The notes: a model not told the origin generated them from the letters alone. Positions 16,314 to 24,684 are shown, counted from the stretch's first letter. The stretch is 36,583 bases of DNA from Methanoregula sp. (GCA_026394655.1 JAPKXU010000058.1:1-36583), one strand, 5' to 3'. Numbers and translations are program-made.

Positions 16314-17321
16314 CTAATTCCCTCCCGGGCGGAGCGAAAGTATCGAAGTCTTCCCAGTTGGTTCGTCGCGGATCTCTTTACCCGTGTAGTGCAGGAAGAC
16401 GTCATCCATTGAGGGTTTCTTTAAATTCACGGTTGCGATGGTAATCCCCGCATTCCGCAGTGTTTCCATGATGACCGGGAGCACTTTTGTCCCGTCATCG
16501 TTAATCATGACAAGAACGCCCTTTGACTTCTGCGTAATATCCTTCACTGACAAGAGTCCCCGCAGCGCTTCTGCTGCCAAGATATTGTTGCTCGTTTCAA
16601 GATAGACCAGATCCTGCCCCAGCGTGTTCTTGAGCTCCCACGATGTGCCGGTGATGATAATCTTTCCATGGTCGATGATGCTGATCCGGTCAGACAACTG
16701 GTCGGCTTCGTCCATGTAATGGGTAGTGAGAAAGATGGTTGTGCCCGTTTTATTGACATTTTTTATGTAGTCCCACATCCGCATCCGGGTCTGTGGGTCA
16801 AGCCCGATCGTAGGCTCGTCCAAAAAAAGCACCTTCGGGCGCGTCATCAGACCACGGGCAATCTCAAGCCGACGCTTCATGCCACCGGAGAGGTGCTTTG
16901 TCCGCACATCCCGTTTCCCCTCCAGTTGGACAAGCGTGAGAAGTTCCTCGATGCGGGCACGGCGTTCGGCGTGGGGCATCGAGTAGAGTTTTCCGTGGAA
17001 TTCGAGGATCTCCCAGACGGTCATGTCACGGTCGAGCGTTATCTCCTGGAAGACGATCCCGATCGATTCCCGCACCTGTTGTGCCTCGCGGGTGACATCA
17101 AAACCGGCAACTTTCGCTTCCCCTTTCTGGAGGGCAAGGAGCGTGATGAGGACATTGATCGCGGTACTTTTCCCGGCGCCGTTTGGACCAAGAAATGAAA
17201 ATATTTCTCCTTTTTTTACGGTAAAACTGATCCCTTCGACCGCTTTTGCGTCACCGTAGGCATGTTCGAGATTTTTTACGAAGATGATACCCTGATCCTC
17301 TGTTGTCTGTGTGCCTGCCAT
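16314..17321 (-). CDS. ABC transporter ATPase (DrrA-like)
   Basis: This 335-residue ATP-binding subunit has Walker A GPNGAGKST, the signature LSGGMKRRLEIARGL, Walker B VLFLDEPTIGLDP, and the H-loop TTHYMDEADQLSD. The roughly 100-residue C-terminal extension is typical of DrrA-type drug-export ATPases. It powers the ABC-2 permease encoded next. The start ATG 17321 is preceded by AGGAGAGA, inside the end of the PadR gene, and lies one base after the PadR stop. The track's start at 17360 adds residues from the PadR region. The PadR-ATPase-permease order suggests regulated efflux. Confidence 0.9.
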   Translation of the reverse strand: MAGTQTTEDQGIIFVKNLEHAYGDAKAVEGISFTVKKGEIFSFLGPNGAGKSTAINVLITLLALQKGEAKVAGFDVTREAQQVRESIGIVFQEITLDRDMTVWEILEFHGKLYSMPHAERRARIEELLTLVQLEGKRDVRTKHLSGGMKRRLEIARGLMTRPKVLFLDEPTIGLDPQTRMRMWDYIKNVNKTGTTIFLTTHYMDEADQLSDRISIIDHGKIIITGTSWELKNTLGQDLVYLETSNNILAAEALRGLLSVKDITQKSKGVLVMINDDGTKVLPVIMETLRNAGITIATVNLKKPSMDDVFLHYTGKEIRDEPTGKTSILSLRPGGN

Positions 17322-17322
17322 C

Positions 17323-17949
17323 TTATCTCTCCTGTGCCATTGAACCGGTGGCTGCATCATTGTCCTCGCGTTTCCCTCTTTTTATCTCACCGTCTCCCAC
17401 ATGGTTGTGCAACTCTGTCATGAAACCTGCCACCCATTCCCGCTCAGTCTGTAAGTGGGCGAGCGAACGATCGAAGAGCGCGATGACGTAAAACGGTTTT
17501 CTTTCTTTTGTCTTTGTTACGCGCATCGATTGCATGTGGAGGATCACTTCATCAATGACCCTGAGTCGTTCGGCAAGGCATGTATGGATCTCATCGCACG
17601 AGAGCAACGTCCCGTTTGCAATCCCGAGACTGAACGGGGAGCGCATTGGCGTGAACTGCGAGAGGAAGGAACGGACTGCCTCCGTCAATGCAGTCCTCCC
17701 GGCGTCTGTGATCGTGTACACGTTCCGCGATGGTCTGGTATCCGGTTGCTCCGAGGTACTCGTGATCAGGTGCTGCTGTTCGAGCCTTTTTAAGACATAA
17801 TAAATTGAAGAGAAGCCGATCTCCGTCCAATGTCGCATGCCGCGCTCTTCAATAATTTTCTCGATGGTGTACCCGTAGAGCGGGCGCTCAGAGAGGAGTC
17901 CCAAGACTGCGGATTCCCGTTCGCTGGTACCCGTGGTCCGATTTTTCAT
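17323..17949 (-). CDS. PadR-family transcriptional regulator
   Basis: This 208-residue regulator has an N-terminal winged helix (ESAVLGLLSERPLYGYTIEKII..RG, then SSIYYVLKRLEQQHLI and NVYTITDAGRTAL), the PadR signature. A longer C-terminal helical part (about 90-200), as in PadR/Vir-type regulators, would mediate dimerisation and effector sensing. It is the first gene of the efflux operon and probably represses it until a ligand binds. I prefer ATG 17949; the track uses TTG 17955 two codons earlier. The inverted repeat at 17958-17975 directly upstream is a likely autoregulatory operator. Confidence 0.88.
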   Translation of the reverse strand: MKNRTTGTSERESAVLGLLSERPLYGYTIEKIIEERGMRHWTEIGFSSIYYVLKRLEQQHLITSTSEQPDTRPSRNVYTITDAGRTALTEAVRSFLSQFTPMRSPFSLGIANGTLLSCDEIHTCLAERLRVIDEVILHMQSMRVTKTKERKPFYVIALFDRSLAHLQTEREWVAGFMTELHNHVGDGEIKRGKREDNDAATGSMAQER

Positions 17950-17957
17950 TCTCAAAG

Positions 17958-17975
17958 TATTCTCACATTAGAATA
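17958..17975 (-). promoter_or_regulatory. Inverted repeat before PadR operon
   Basis: TATTCT-CACATT-AGAATA is a perfect inverted repeat with 6-bp arms and a 6-bp spacer. It ends 9 bp before the PadR start codon, where binding would block initiation. Candidate PadR operator. Confidence 0.5.
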
Positions 17976-18172
17976 TATGAAGATAGGGATATGGGCACGG
18001 GATCTTCAGGAAAGAAAAGGCTGTGGAACGGAGAACGATGTGTACCATATTGGTTCACCCGCACCAACTGGATTTGATTAAGCAGGGAACGTGTTGACGG
18101 CGGCTATACCCGCCTTATATGCCGGATGCAAGGTTAGAGTTCAGGGCAGTCGATCCGGTGTTAAATAATGCC

Positions 18173-18418
18173 TTATCCTTTCGTGCAGAAGTGACCGATA
18201 TTGAGATGATCTTTTGTAAATAACTCACATGCCGGACAATAGCAGGCAGATGATCGTGCATTTTCTGCAGTTGATGATTTTCCTCGTGCACAGAATAGTG
18301 CCTGTGGGGGGAATTTTTCTAATTTATTCGTCTTGAATGTCGGGCAGGCTCCACAAAACCTTTTGCAAGTCTCTAAGTTTGTTTCATTATCCTCCACTGT
18401 TGTCCCGGTTGTTATCAT
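18173..18418 (-). CDS. DUF2769-like Cys-rich protein
   Basis: This 81-residue protein is dominated by conserved cysteines: CKRFCGACPTFK, then LFCARGKS, CYCPACELF and HFCTKG. Spacing and the PPQALFCARGKS motif match the small DUF2769-type proteins of methanogens, thought to bind metal or an iron-sulfur cluster; the function is unknown. I choose ATG 18418 because a GGAG lies nine bases upstream, while the track's start adds 20 residues that do not look conserved. It is monocistronic, upstream of PadR with about 220 bp between. A GGCGG-CCGCC hairpin near 18099 may terminate it. Confidence 0.75.
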   Translation of the reverse strand: MITTGTTVEDNETNLETCKRFCGACPTFKTNKLEKFPPQALFCARGKSSTAENARSSACYCPACELFTKDHLNIGHFCTKG

Positions 18419-18626
18419 GACGAGGTACTCCATCTGGAAATTACATAAATCTATGCAAGCCTCCCGTGTTGACTTCATGCAGGTGGATGACCGTGTGTTG
18501 CAGATGGGAAAAACGGGTTTTTCCCCTATCGTTCCTCTGGCGCATTTTGCACGCGCAGGGGAATATCGGCAATAATCAGGACAACCGCGATAAATTTAAT
18601 CAACTGCAAACCAAAGAGATTCTGAA

Positions 18627-19019
18627 ATGCCGAAAACACCCCAAAAAGAGAACATACTCAAGCCAGAACCATTTTTTAAGTACAAACAGTGCCTCATCGT
18701 CCGTGACGACGTGAAGATGAGTTGCGGCAAAAAATGCGCACAGGCAGCGCATGCATCCATCGGGGCGTTCGACAACGCGGACAAGACCGTACGGAAGGCA
18801 TGGCAGGTAGAGGGGCAGAAGAAGGTTGTCTTAAAAGCAAAGGATGAGCGGACGCTCTACGAACTGAAAGTGATCGCTGAACGGGGTGGCATCTCCACCT
18901 CGCTTATACAGGATGCGGGCATGACCGAGATTCCGCCCGGCACCATCACCGCTCTGGGACTCGGACCGGCAAAGTCTGAAGAGCTTGACAAGATCACCGG
19001 TAACCTTCCCCTCTTATGA
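18627..19019 (+). CDS. pth2: Peptidyl-tRNA hydrolase, Pth2 type
   Basis: This 130-residue protein matches the archaeal/eukaryotic Pth2 family. After a short N-terminal extension it has KQCLIVRDDVKMSCGKKCAQAAHASIGAF, VVLKAKDERTLYEL, and the C-terminal DAGMTEIPPGTITALGLGPA motif with the conserved GPA. It releases tRNA from peptidyl-tRNA that drops off the ribosome. Its stop overlaps the ATG of truD (ATGA), so the two tRNA-related genes are translationally coupled. Confidence 0.95.
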   Translation: MPKTPQKENILKPEPFFKYKQCLIVRDDVKMSCGKKCAQAAHASIGAFDNADKTVRKAWQVEGQKKVVLKAKDERTLYELKVIAERGGISTSLIQDAGMTEIPPGTITALGLGPAKSEELDKITGNLPLL

Positions 19020-20287
19020 GACTGAGCACGTTCCCGCTTGAACGCGAACTCGGGATGCAGTATTACGCGAGTGAGGCAGACGGGATTGGCGGCAGGCTCC
19101 GGGTAACTCCTGAGGACTTCATTGTCCATGAAATTCCGACAAAGGACTGGAGCACGACTACTGGTCCCTACCTCATCTGCCGGCTGACAAAGACCAACTG
19201 GGAACTACAGCACGCGATAAAAGAGATCGCCCGGCGCCTTGCCATCAGTCACCGCCGGATTGGGTGGGCGGGGACAAAGGACAAGAACGCGGTGACGACC
19301 CAGCTCATCTCCATTTATGATGTGACACCCGATGCTGTGACGGCAGTACAGTTAAAAGATATTCATCTGGAGATTGTTGGGCAGGCAAACGAACAACTTT
19401 CGCTTGGTGATCTCGCAGGCAACCGGTTTGACCTTTTAATACGGGAGGTAAAAGCACATGAACTGCAATGTCGGGTTGATGAGATATCCGCCATCGCAAA
19501 AAAAGCCCTTCCCAACTATTTCGGTCTCCAGCGGTTCGGAGTCATCCGTCCGCTCACGCACCGTATCGGCGAATGCATGTTACACGGTGATTATGAACGT
19601 GCCGTTGTCATGTACGTCGGTGAAGCATTCCCTCACGAACGTGAAGACATCCAAAAAATCAGGACTGCATACAAAGACACCGGGGACGCATACGAAGCAC
19701 TGCGGAATTTCCCCCAATCCTTCGCATTCGAACGGGCGATGCTCCACCATCTCTACACGCACCCGGGCGACCATACCGGTGCGCTCCAGCAACTCCCGCC
19801 CAAGCTGCTTTCGATGTTCGTATCGGCGTTCCAGTCCTATCTCTTCAACTGTGCGCTCTCGCGCCGCATTGAGGACGGTAACACGCTCACCGTGCCGGTG
19901 CCGGGCGATCGTTTGCTTTTCACCAATGGTCGGACAGATGTAGTAACGGCACAGAACATTCCTGCAGTTACCTTACACATCGCACGGAACCGGTGCAGCA
20001 TCGCGCTCTTCATGCCGGGTAAAGACCCGGCTGATACCATAACGGCAAATGATGCAATGACCGGAATTCTCAATGCTCACCAGATCACGCACGAAGATTT
20101 CCGGAGGGCAGCGACATTTGTAAAAACAAAATTTGATGGTGCGTGGCGCCCTATTGCGCTCTCAACTGTCATAGAAACAGAAATAAAAGATGATACCGTC
20201 CGTTGCCGGTTCACCCTACCCCCGGGGCACTATGCAACGACAGTCTGCCGGGAGTTTATGAAAGCAGATCCCCTGCAGATGGTTTAG
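19016..20287 (+). CDS. truD: tRNA pseudouridine(13) synthase TruD
   Basis: This 423-residue enzyme converts U13 of tRNA to pseudouridine. The catalytic motif GWAGTKDKNAVTTQ contains Asp89. Other TruD signatures are the LPNYFGLQRFG region, the QSYLFNCALSRR stretch, and the C-terminal LPPGHYATTVCREFMK. Length is normal for archaeal TruD. Coupled to pth2 by a 4-bp overlap at its start; it also overlaps the convergent sppA by 4 bp at its end. Confidence 0.95.
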   Translation: MRLSTFPLERELGMQYYASEADGIGGRLRVTPEDFIVHEIPTKDWSTTTGPYLICRLTKTNWELQHAIKEIARRLAISHRRIGWAGTKDKNAVTTQLISIYDVTPDAVTAVQLKDIHLEIVGQANEQLSLGDLAGNRFDLLIREVKAHELQCRVDEISAIAKKALPNYFGLQRFGVIRPLTHRIGECMLHGDYERAVVMYVGEAFPHEREDIQKIRTAYKDTGDAYEALRNFPQSFAFERAMLHHLYTHPGDHTGALQQLPPKLLSMFVSAFQSYLFNCALSRRIEDGNTLTVPVPGDRLLFTNGRTDVVTAQNIPAVTLHIARNRCSIALFMPGKDPADTITANDAMTGILNAHQITHEDFRRAATFVKTKFDGAWRPIALSTVIETEIKDDTVRCRFTLPPGHYATTVCREFMKADPLQMV

Positions 20288-21081
20288 CCCCGCTTTTCGG
20301 CAAGTGTCTTTGCGCCATCGATTGCATCGTTCAGGTTGCCGAGTTCGTCGACGACGTTGATCTTCACTGCATCAGCGCCACGGATTACCCTGCCGTCATC
20401 AATATCTGATCGTGCGATCATCCGTTGCGCCGTCACATCGGAAATGAACGTCTCGAAACTCTCGTTTACGATCTTCTGCGCATATCCCCGTTCATCCTGA
20501 CTGATCGGGCGGGATGTCGATCCCATATCCTTCTTCGTACCGGACTTGACGATCGAAATATTGTACCCCTCCCGGTCGTTCCAGCTACTGATATCCGAAA
20601 AAGTCCAGATCACGCCGACTCCGGCAGTAAATGTATCGGGGTTTGCATAGATTTTGTCTGCATGGGCACTGACATAATATGCGGCAGAGGTTGCCATGTC
20701 GCCCATAGAGACAACAACGGGCTTTTTGGTCTTTGCATATTCGAGATCCCGGATAATCTCCTGCGCCGCAGCGGGAGTGCCACCGGGACTATTTACCCGG
20801 AGCACGATTGCTTTTGCCATCGGGTCATCTGCGGCATCCCGGAGCTCCCTGCCCACATGTTCACTGCCGATTGCGTCAATATCCGAGAAGTCCCCGGTCA
20901 TCATGGTGCCTTCCATCCGTACCACAGAGACCCCCCTTTCGTTCGAGTGTCCGAGAAAAAGGATTACAATAAAGGACCCGATGATAATCAAAAGGCAGAC
21001 AATTATCACGAGGAACCATTTCAGTCCCGAGCCTGAATGACTGCTGGCAGGTGTAACCTGCGGTTCAAGTGCTGTTGCCAT
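20284..21081 (-). CDS. sppA: Signal peptide peptidase SppA
   Basis: This 265-residue membrane-bound serine protease has one N-terminal transmembrane segment (about 22-44), then the S49 peptidase core: VLRVNSPGGTP (substrate groove), MGDMATSAAYYVS with nucleophile Ser132, and IVKSGTKKDMGS with the catalytic lysine. It degrades signal peptides left in the membrane. Length matches the short archaeal/Bacillus type. It starts 11 bp after the stop of the upstream reductase gene, suggesting cotranscription, and converges on truD with a 4-bp overlap. Confidence 0.92.
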   Translation of the reverse strand: MATALEPQVTPASSHSGSGLKWFLVIIVCLLIIIGSFIVILFLGHSNERGVSVVRMEGTMMTGDFSDIDAIGSEHVGRELRDAADDPMAKAIVLRVNSPGGTPAAAQEIIRDLEYAKTKKPVVVSMGDMATSAAYYVSAHADKIYANPDTFTAGVGVIWTFSDISSWNDREGYNISIVKSGTKKDMGSTSRPISQDERGYAQKIVNESFETFISDVTAQRMIARSDIDDGRVIRGADAVKINVVDELGNLNDAIDGAKTLAEKRG

Positions 21082-21092
21082 TGCAGTACCAG

Positions 21093-21779
21093 TTACCCTT
21101 CGCGGTACAGCACATCGAATTCAGATACCAGGTTGCTGCCGCACATGTAGAATTTTTTTAAGTTCAGCCGAATCATCTCATCTTCCGTATTGATGTGCAT
21201 GCCACCGACAAGTGATGGCGTGTCAGAACCGCCGACAATAAACGGCAGGTGAATGAGCCGGATCTCGTCGACCAGTTGATCGTGGAGCATATGCCAGTTC
21301 AGGGTTGGTCCTCCTTCGATCATCAGTTTGTTCACTCCGAACTGCTCCTTTAAAATTTTTAAGAGGAGCGGGAGTTCCACATGCTTTTTCCCGGCATAAA
21401 CCACATGCACACCCTTCGCCTTGATCGCGTCAACACGTTCCTTTGGTGCAGCCTCGCAGACGCCGATTACTGTTGGTGCGTCTCTGCCCAGTACATTTGC
21501 ATCGGGCGGGATATCCGCCATGCTGCACGGGATGACCCGGAGCGGGCTCTTGCCCGGCACCAGCCGTACGGTCAGAAACGAGTTGTCGATCCTGATCGTG
21601 TTTGCGCCGACCATGATCGCGTCATATGCAGCACGGGTTTCGTGGAGCAGGATCTCTGTCTCGTGCGCCATATACTTCATCAGGATCTTGCTTGATGCTC
21701 CCCGTTTCAGGGTGAGCTTGCCGTCCGCGGTGATCTCGGACATCATAAGGACGTGCGGACGTGCCGTATTCTCTGCCAT
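21093..21779 (-). CDS. arfC: 2,5-diamino-6-(ribosylamino)-4(3H)-pyrimidinone 5'-phosphate reductase
   Basis: This 228-residue protein belongs to the RibD C-terminal (dihydrofolate-reductase-like) family, which in archaea reduces the ribosyl side chain in riboflavin and F420 precursor synthesis. Motifs: RPHVLMMSEITADGKL at the N-terminus, DAIMVGANTIRIDNSFLTVR, and IEGGPTLNWHMLHDQLVDEI near the C-terminus. The length is that of stand-alone archaeal reductases, without the deaminase domain of bacterial RibD. I start at ATG 21779; the in-frame GTG one codon upstream, with a GGAG at better spacing, is possible. The track's 462-aa ORF extends through the opposite-strand gene and is not credible upstream. 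Confidence 0.85.
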   Translation of the reverse strand: MAENTARPHVLMMSEITADGKLTLKRGASSKILMKYMAHETEILLHETRAAYDAIMVGANTIRIDNSFLTVRLVPGKSPLRVIPCSMADIPPDANVLGRDAPTVIGVCEAAPKERVDAIKAKGVHVVYAGKKHVELPLLLKILKEQFGVNKLMIEGGPTLNWHMLHDQLVDEIRLIHLPFIVGGSDTPSLVGGMHINTEDEMIRLNLKKFYMCGSNLVSEFDVLYREG

Positions 21780-21912
21780 CACGACTTCACTCTCCGGTAC
21801 ATTAGTTGCGGTATGTGAAGAATATAATGATAGTTGAGATTGTGGATTTCCTGGGCGGGTGGTCGGGAAGCGTCCGCAACTATTAATGGTTCGCGTACCC
21901 ATGAATTGAGTT

Positions 21913-22545
21913 ATGAACATTACTGCACTCCGACCAAGGTTCATGAAATACCTTGAGCCGGTAGCAGGGATCTTTGTCCGGTGCCATATCACCCCCAACC
22001 AGATCTCAGTGCTTTCCCTTCTTGCCGGTATCGCATGTGCGATCCTGTTCTTTGAACGCCAGTTCCTCTGGGGGAGCCTTGCTCTCTTCCTGTCGGCGAT
22101 CCTTGACCTTGTTGACGGCAGCGTTGCCCGTATGACTGACCGGCACACCCGGTTCGGTGCGGTTTTTGACTGGATTGTCGATAAATACGTGGATGCACTT
22201 GTACTTCTTGGTATAGGTCTCTCCGGCACAGCCATCATCAGCCAGTATGTTGCCGTACCGGTAATTTCCGACTTTGCGATTGTCGCATTCGCGATCATTG
22301 GTTCGTTGATGAACACGTTCATCAAGCCGGTGGTATATGCAGAGATCGGGTACCGGGAAAAAGTTGAGGGCAAGATTGATGACCCGCTCGAAGGGGTTGG
22401 GTTCTTTGGGAGACCTGAGACATTTCTTGTGTTGATCCTCGGCGGGGTATCCGGCTTTATCGGCATTGCCGTGATCATCATCGCGGTCTGTACTAACCTT
22501 TCGGCGATTCAGCGGATCGTATATCTTTACCAAACCCTTTCCTGA
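21913..22545 (+). CDS. CDP-alcohol phosphatidyltransferase, probable archaetidylinositol phosphate synthase
   Basis: This 210-residue membrane enzyme carries a complete CDP-alcohol phosphotransferase motif, D(x)2DG(x)2AR(x)8G(x)3D(x)3D, with Asp65, Asp68, Asp86 and Asp90 (DLVDGSVARM...FGAVFDWIVD). About five to six hydrophobic helices fit the family. It transfers a phosphoalcohol from CDP-archaeol; length and GFFGRPE-like C-terminal features favour archaetidylinositol phosphate synthase, though other head groups cannot be excluded. It is divergent from the reductase gene, with 133 bp between. Confidence 0.85.
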   Translation: MNITALRPRFMKYLEPVAGIFVRCHITPNQISVLSLLAGIACAILFFERQFLWGSLALFLSAILDLVDGSVARMTDRHTRFGAVFDWIVDKYVDALVLLGIGLSGTAIISQYVAVPVISDFAIVAFAIIGSLMNTFIKPVVYAEIGYREKVEGKIDDPLEGVGFFGRPETFLVLILGGVSGFIGIAVIIIAVCTNLSAIQRIVYLYQTLS

Positions 22546-22612
22546 AACCAGTCAGGGATGATTTTTGGGTTTATTTGCCGGAAACAAACAACTGCAATCT
22601 TTTCAAAATTCC

Positions 22613-22620
22613 TTTTTTTT
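22613..22620 (+). terminator. Poly-T terminator after CDP-alcohol phosphotransferase gene
   Basis: T8 about 70 bp after the stop codon; the upstream AT-rich sequence gives no strong hairpin. Confidence 0.4.
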
Positions 22621-22698
22621 GGCTTGCCGTCATTTTGTATGAGTACGTTTTGGATAATCGATACGTGCGGGCTGCCGCCCCCATACCATTTCGCGGGA

Positions 22699-22743
22699 TA
22701 ACTCCCCCCCGCTGATGTGGGTCGCGCCCGGGCAAGGAGTTTT
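22699..22743 (+). repeat. Dispersed GC-rich element, copy A
   Basis: Shares the ordered core C-run/TCCCCC, about 20-25 bp of variable GC-rich sequence, and GGGCAAGGAG-TT with copies at 30201 and 31901, and in inverse orientation with 22821-22873. Confidence 0.5.
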
Positions 22744-22820
22744 GCCGTCTGTTACTTGGAGATACAACACTCCTATTTTCCCTTTTTGTGATAATTGATT
22801 GGATTTCTATCATTACAAAA

Positions 22821-22873
22821 AATTTTCTTGCCGCGCCGTGACCCGAAGGGACCCCGGGGTGGGGAGCACCCCC
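22821..22873 (-). repeat. Dispersed GC-rich element, copy D (minus strand)
   Basis: Read on the minus strand it gives GCTCCCCACC, CCTTCGGG, then GGCGCGGCAAG and an AATT tail. This closely follows copy C on the plus strand (CCCCACC, CCTTCGGGGCA, GGCGGGGCAAGGAGG). It faces copy A about 80 bp away. Confidence 0.55.
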
Positions 22874-23001
22874 AAATATTTGTAATGCCTTGTATTATCG
22901 TATCGTGCGTGATCGAAGCGTTATGTCGATAGTATCCGGGTATAACAATTTCATGTAATCAAGTGTGAGAATTAATCGTTCAATTCAACCCAGACTCTTT
23001 A

Positions 23002-23133
23002 TCAAAAATCATTCTTTTTGGTCTCGTCGTAATGGATTTGATGCAGTTTGCCAGTATGACTCCCCGTTTTTGGAATAATCAAAAAGAGACCAAAGGCAAT
23101 GACGATAACGATGTTGGTGGTGAGAGTCCGGTA
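23002..23133 (-). pseudogene. Remnant of a second archaeosortase C-terminus
   Basis: On the minus strand this stretch reads ...IVIVIAFGLFLIIPKTGS, then KLHQIHYDETKKNDF and a stop. It aligns without gaps to the end of the intact archaeosortase (VVIAFGLFSIIPKLGS, ELYRLYYGEVKREF). An in-frame TAA just upstream (next codon after 23133) shows there is no complete gene. The fragment lies about 50 bp downstream of the intact gene in the same orientation. It is too diverged to be a recent copy. Confidence 0.75.
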
Positions 23134-23179
23134 TTAAATCAAATCGCGGTCAATACGAACCATCCAACAACCCGTTGGA

Positions 23180-23989
23180 TCATTTTTCTTTTGAAAACTC
23201 CCGTTTGACTTCACCATAATAAAGCCGGTATAATTCGTCAGCATAACTTCCCAGCTTTGGAATGATCGAAAAGAGTCCAAACGCGATGACAACAAGGATG
23301 ATAAGGGCGACCAGTTCAGCAATGACATTGTGCGCCCAGAAGAAGCTCTCGTACCCGATCTCGCCATTACTGGCAATCTCCGGCATATAGGGGAACAGCT
23401 GTTCGGTGTAGGAGATAATCACAAAGACGTTCCTGAACAAATTCAGGATATAGATCGTTGGGGCGACGGCAAGAAACGCGAATATCTTCTGGCGTGTAGT
23501 TGTCGGCACTGCCGCGGCGACGCCGAGAAGGATGGCGATGCTCTGGATACCCGTGCATGCAAGGATAATCTCAACCCGGAACCCGTGTCGGGTGATGATG
23601 TTCCAGTCCGCAAGGGAGACCGGGTAATGGAAAACGCCAAGCAGCCAGACAACTTGTGCGACAACGATATCGATGAGCCAGTTACCCAGCACCGGGATGT
23701 ATTCAAAGGGAGCGTAGATCAAAAATGCCACTGCTGCCGCCCGCGAGAGGTTCATCACGCGGAGATCTTCGATGAGCAGGTACTTGATCGTAATATACAA
23801 AAACGGCACGGAAAGGACTGCTATTACCGGGTAGAGGAAGTTATTGATGGAGAAATAGTAAGGCAGTTCCGCAAAGAGGAAAAGAACGATAAAAATCCAG
23901 CCGATAATAGCCGCGTACTTTCTATGACGACCGGGAATGAGAAATGCCAGAAATCCGAGACAGGAGATCAGCACCAGATACTCGATCAT
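23180..23989 (-). CDS. artA: Archaeosortase A
   Basis: This 269-residue membrane protein with about seven to eight hydrophobic segments has the exosortase/archaeosortase triad: Cys145 in LACTGIQS, Arg186 in LNLFRNVF and His220 in FFWAHNVIAE. Archaeosortase A processes surface proteins with a C-terminal PGF-CTERM signal, coupling cleavage to prenyl-lipid attachment; no PGF-CTERM substrate is encoded in this window. I choose ATG 23989, which has GGAT nine bases upstream, over the track's GTG 24004. A decayed copy of its C-terminus lies just downstream. Lone gene with long gaps on both sides. Confidence 0.88.
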   Translation of the reverse strand: MIEYLVLISCLGFLAFLIPGRHRKYAAIIGWIFIVLFLFAELPYYFSINNFLYPVIAVLSVPFLYITIKYLLIEDLRVMNLSRAAAVAFLIYAPFEYIPVLGNWLIDIVVAQVVWLLGVFHYPVSLADWNIITRHGFRVEIILACTGIQSIAILLGVAAAVPTTTRQKIFAFLAVAPTIYILNLFRNVFVIISYTEQLFPYMPEIASNGEIGYESFFWAHNVIAELVALIILVVIAFGLFSIIPKLGSYADELYRLYYGEVKREFSKEK

Positions 23990-24363
23990 TATAGACTTAT
24001 CCACGTAAAGACAAAAAAAGGCATCTCTTGTGCTAATCCATAAGAGTGGTTTGTGATGTGAAATTATAGAGAAATGAGCTGGAAAAACACTGTGATATCA
24101 GTGATTTCTGTCCCATGGTTGAAGATCGCCAATGCAATTTTATGCCAGCTGCCCGTGAGCTGATGCCGTCATACGCATACGTGATGAAAACGCCACGAAG
24201 CATTTTCTAACGAACCGTGAATCGGCTGTGAGCATGTGACGATACTGCGATGAAAAATACGGACGTGAACATGACGCCCTTGTTTTTATTTGGAAAATAT
24301 GACCACGGATTTTCATTTATCCTGATAAGAGGATTAATCATCTTTCGTAATGCATATTATTCG
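23990..24363. other. Divergent intergenic region between artA and transcription factor S
   Basis: No gene. An inverted repeat CACTG-TGATAT-CAGTG (24088-24103) sits about 100 bp upstream of artA and could be regulatory. AT-rich stretches before 24364 may hold the promoter for transcription factor S. The track's extension of that ORF to 24250 lies here and is not supported. Confidence 0.45.
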
Positions 24364-24684
24364 ATGTTTTGTCCTGAGTGCAAGAGTATGTTAATGTCGT
24401 CGGGTGGGCAGCTCAAATGCCGTAAGTGCGGGTATATACGGAAGATCGCTGACACCGACCAGAAGCAGATGACGCGCACAGTAGATCGCAAGGAGAAGAC
24501 GATCACCATTGTCGATGATGAAGAAGAAGACCAAAAGACTATGCCCACTATCCAGATCAAGTGCCCAAAGTGTGGCAACAACCTTGCGATCTGGTGGCTT
24601 CGCCAGCTCCGTGCTGCGGATGAGAGCGAAGTCCGGTTCTTCCGCTGCACAAAATGCAATCACACGTGGCGGCAATACGATTAA
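24364..24684 (+). CDS. tfs: Transcription factor S (TFS, transcript cleavage factor)
   Basis: This 106-residue protein is the archaeal TFIIS-like factor that restarts backtracked RNA polymerase. The N-terminal zinc ribbon uses Cys3, Cys6, Cys19 and Cys22 (MFCPEC...CRKCG); the C-terminal ribbon uses Cys67, Cys70, Cys95 and Cys98, with the catalytic acidic pair Asp86-Glu87 in RAADESEVRFF inserted into the polymerase active site. An acidic linker (DDEEED) separates them. MFCPEC is the canonical start of the family, so the 38 extra residues in the track are rejected. A TTAAAAAA-TCG-TTTTTTTTAA structure follows. Confidence 0.93.
   Translation: MFCPECKSMLMSSGGQLKCRKCGYIRKIADTDQKQMTRTVDRKEKTITIVDDEEEDQKTMPTIQIKCPKCGNNLAIWWLRQLRAADESEVRFFRCTKCNHTWRQYD

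Larger units (their letters stand above)
22546..23001. other. Intergenic with two facing GC-rich elements
   Basis: No convincing gene. The stretch begins with a T8 terminator (22613-22620) after the phosphotransferase gene, then holds two copies (one per strand) of the dispersed GC-rich element described separately, with AT-rich DNA between and after. The 80-aa minus ORF 22571-22813 runs through one element and is not supported. Confidence 0.5.

Noticed and set aside
17830-18081. 83-aa plus ORF over the PadR promoter
   Set aside because: Antisense to the PadR N-terminus and promoter, with no domain and no promoter of its own.
21780-22481. N-terminal 234 residues of the 462-aa minus ORF
   Set aside because: They are the opposite-strand shadow of the CDP-alcohol phosphotransferase gene, Ser/Arg/Thr-rich and without domain character. 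The reductase is complete from 21779.
22571-22813. 80-aa minus ORF between the phosphotransferase gene and artA
   Set aside because: Runs through a GC-rich repeat element and a poly-A/T terminator; basic low-complexity composition.
24180-24240. Box C/D sRNA (GTGATGA box)
   Set aside because: A C-box-like sequence is present but no correctly spaced CTGA D box or terminal stem. A second candidate near 29904 (ATGATGA ... CTGA) lacks internal boxes and flanking complementarity.
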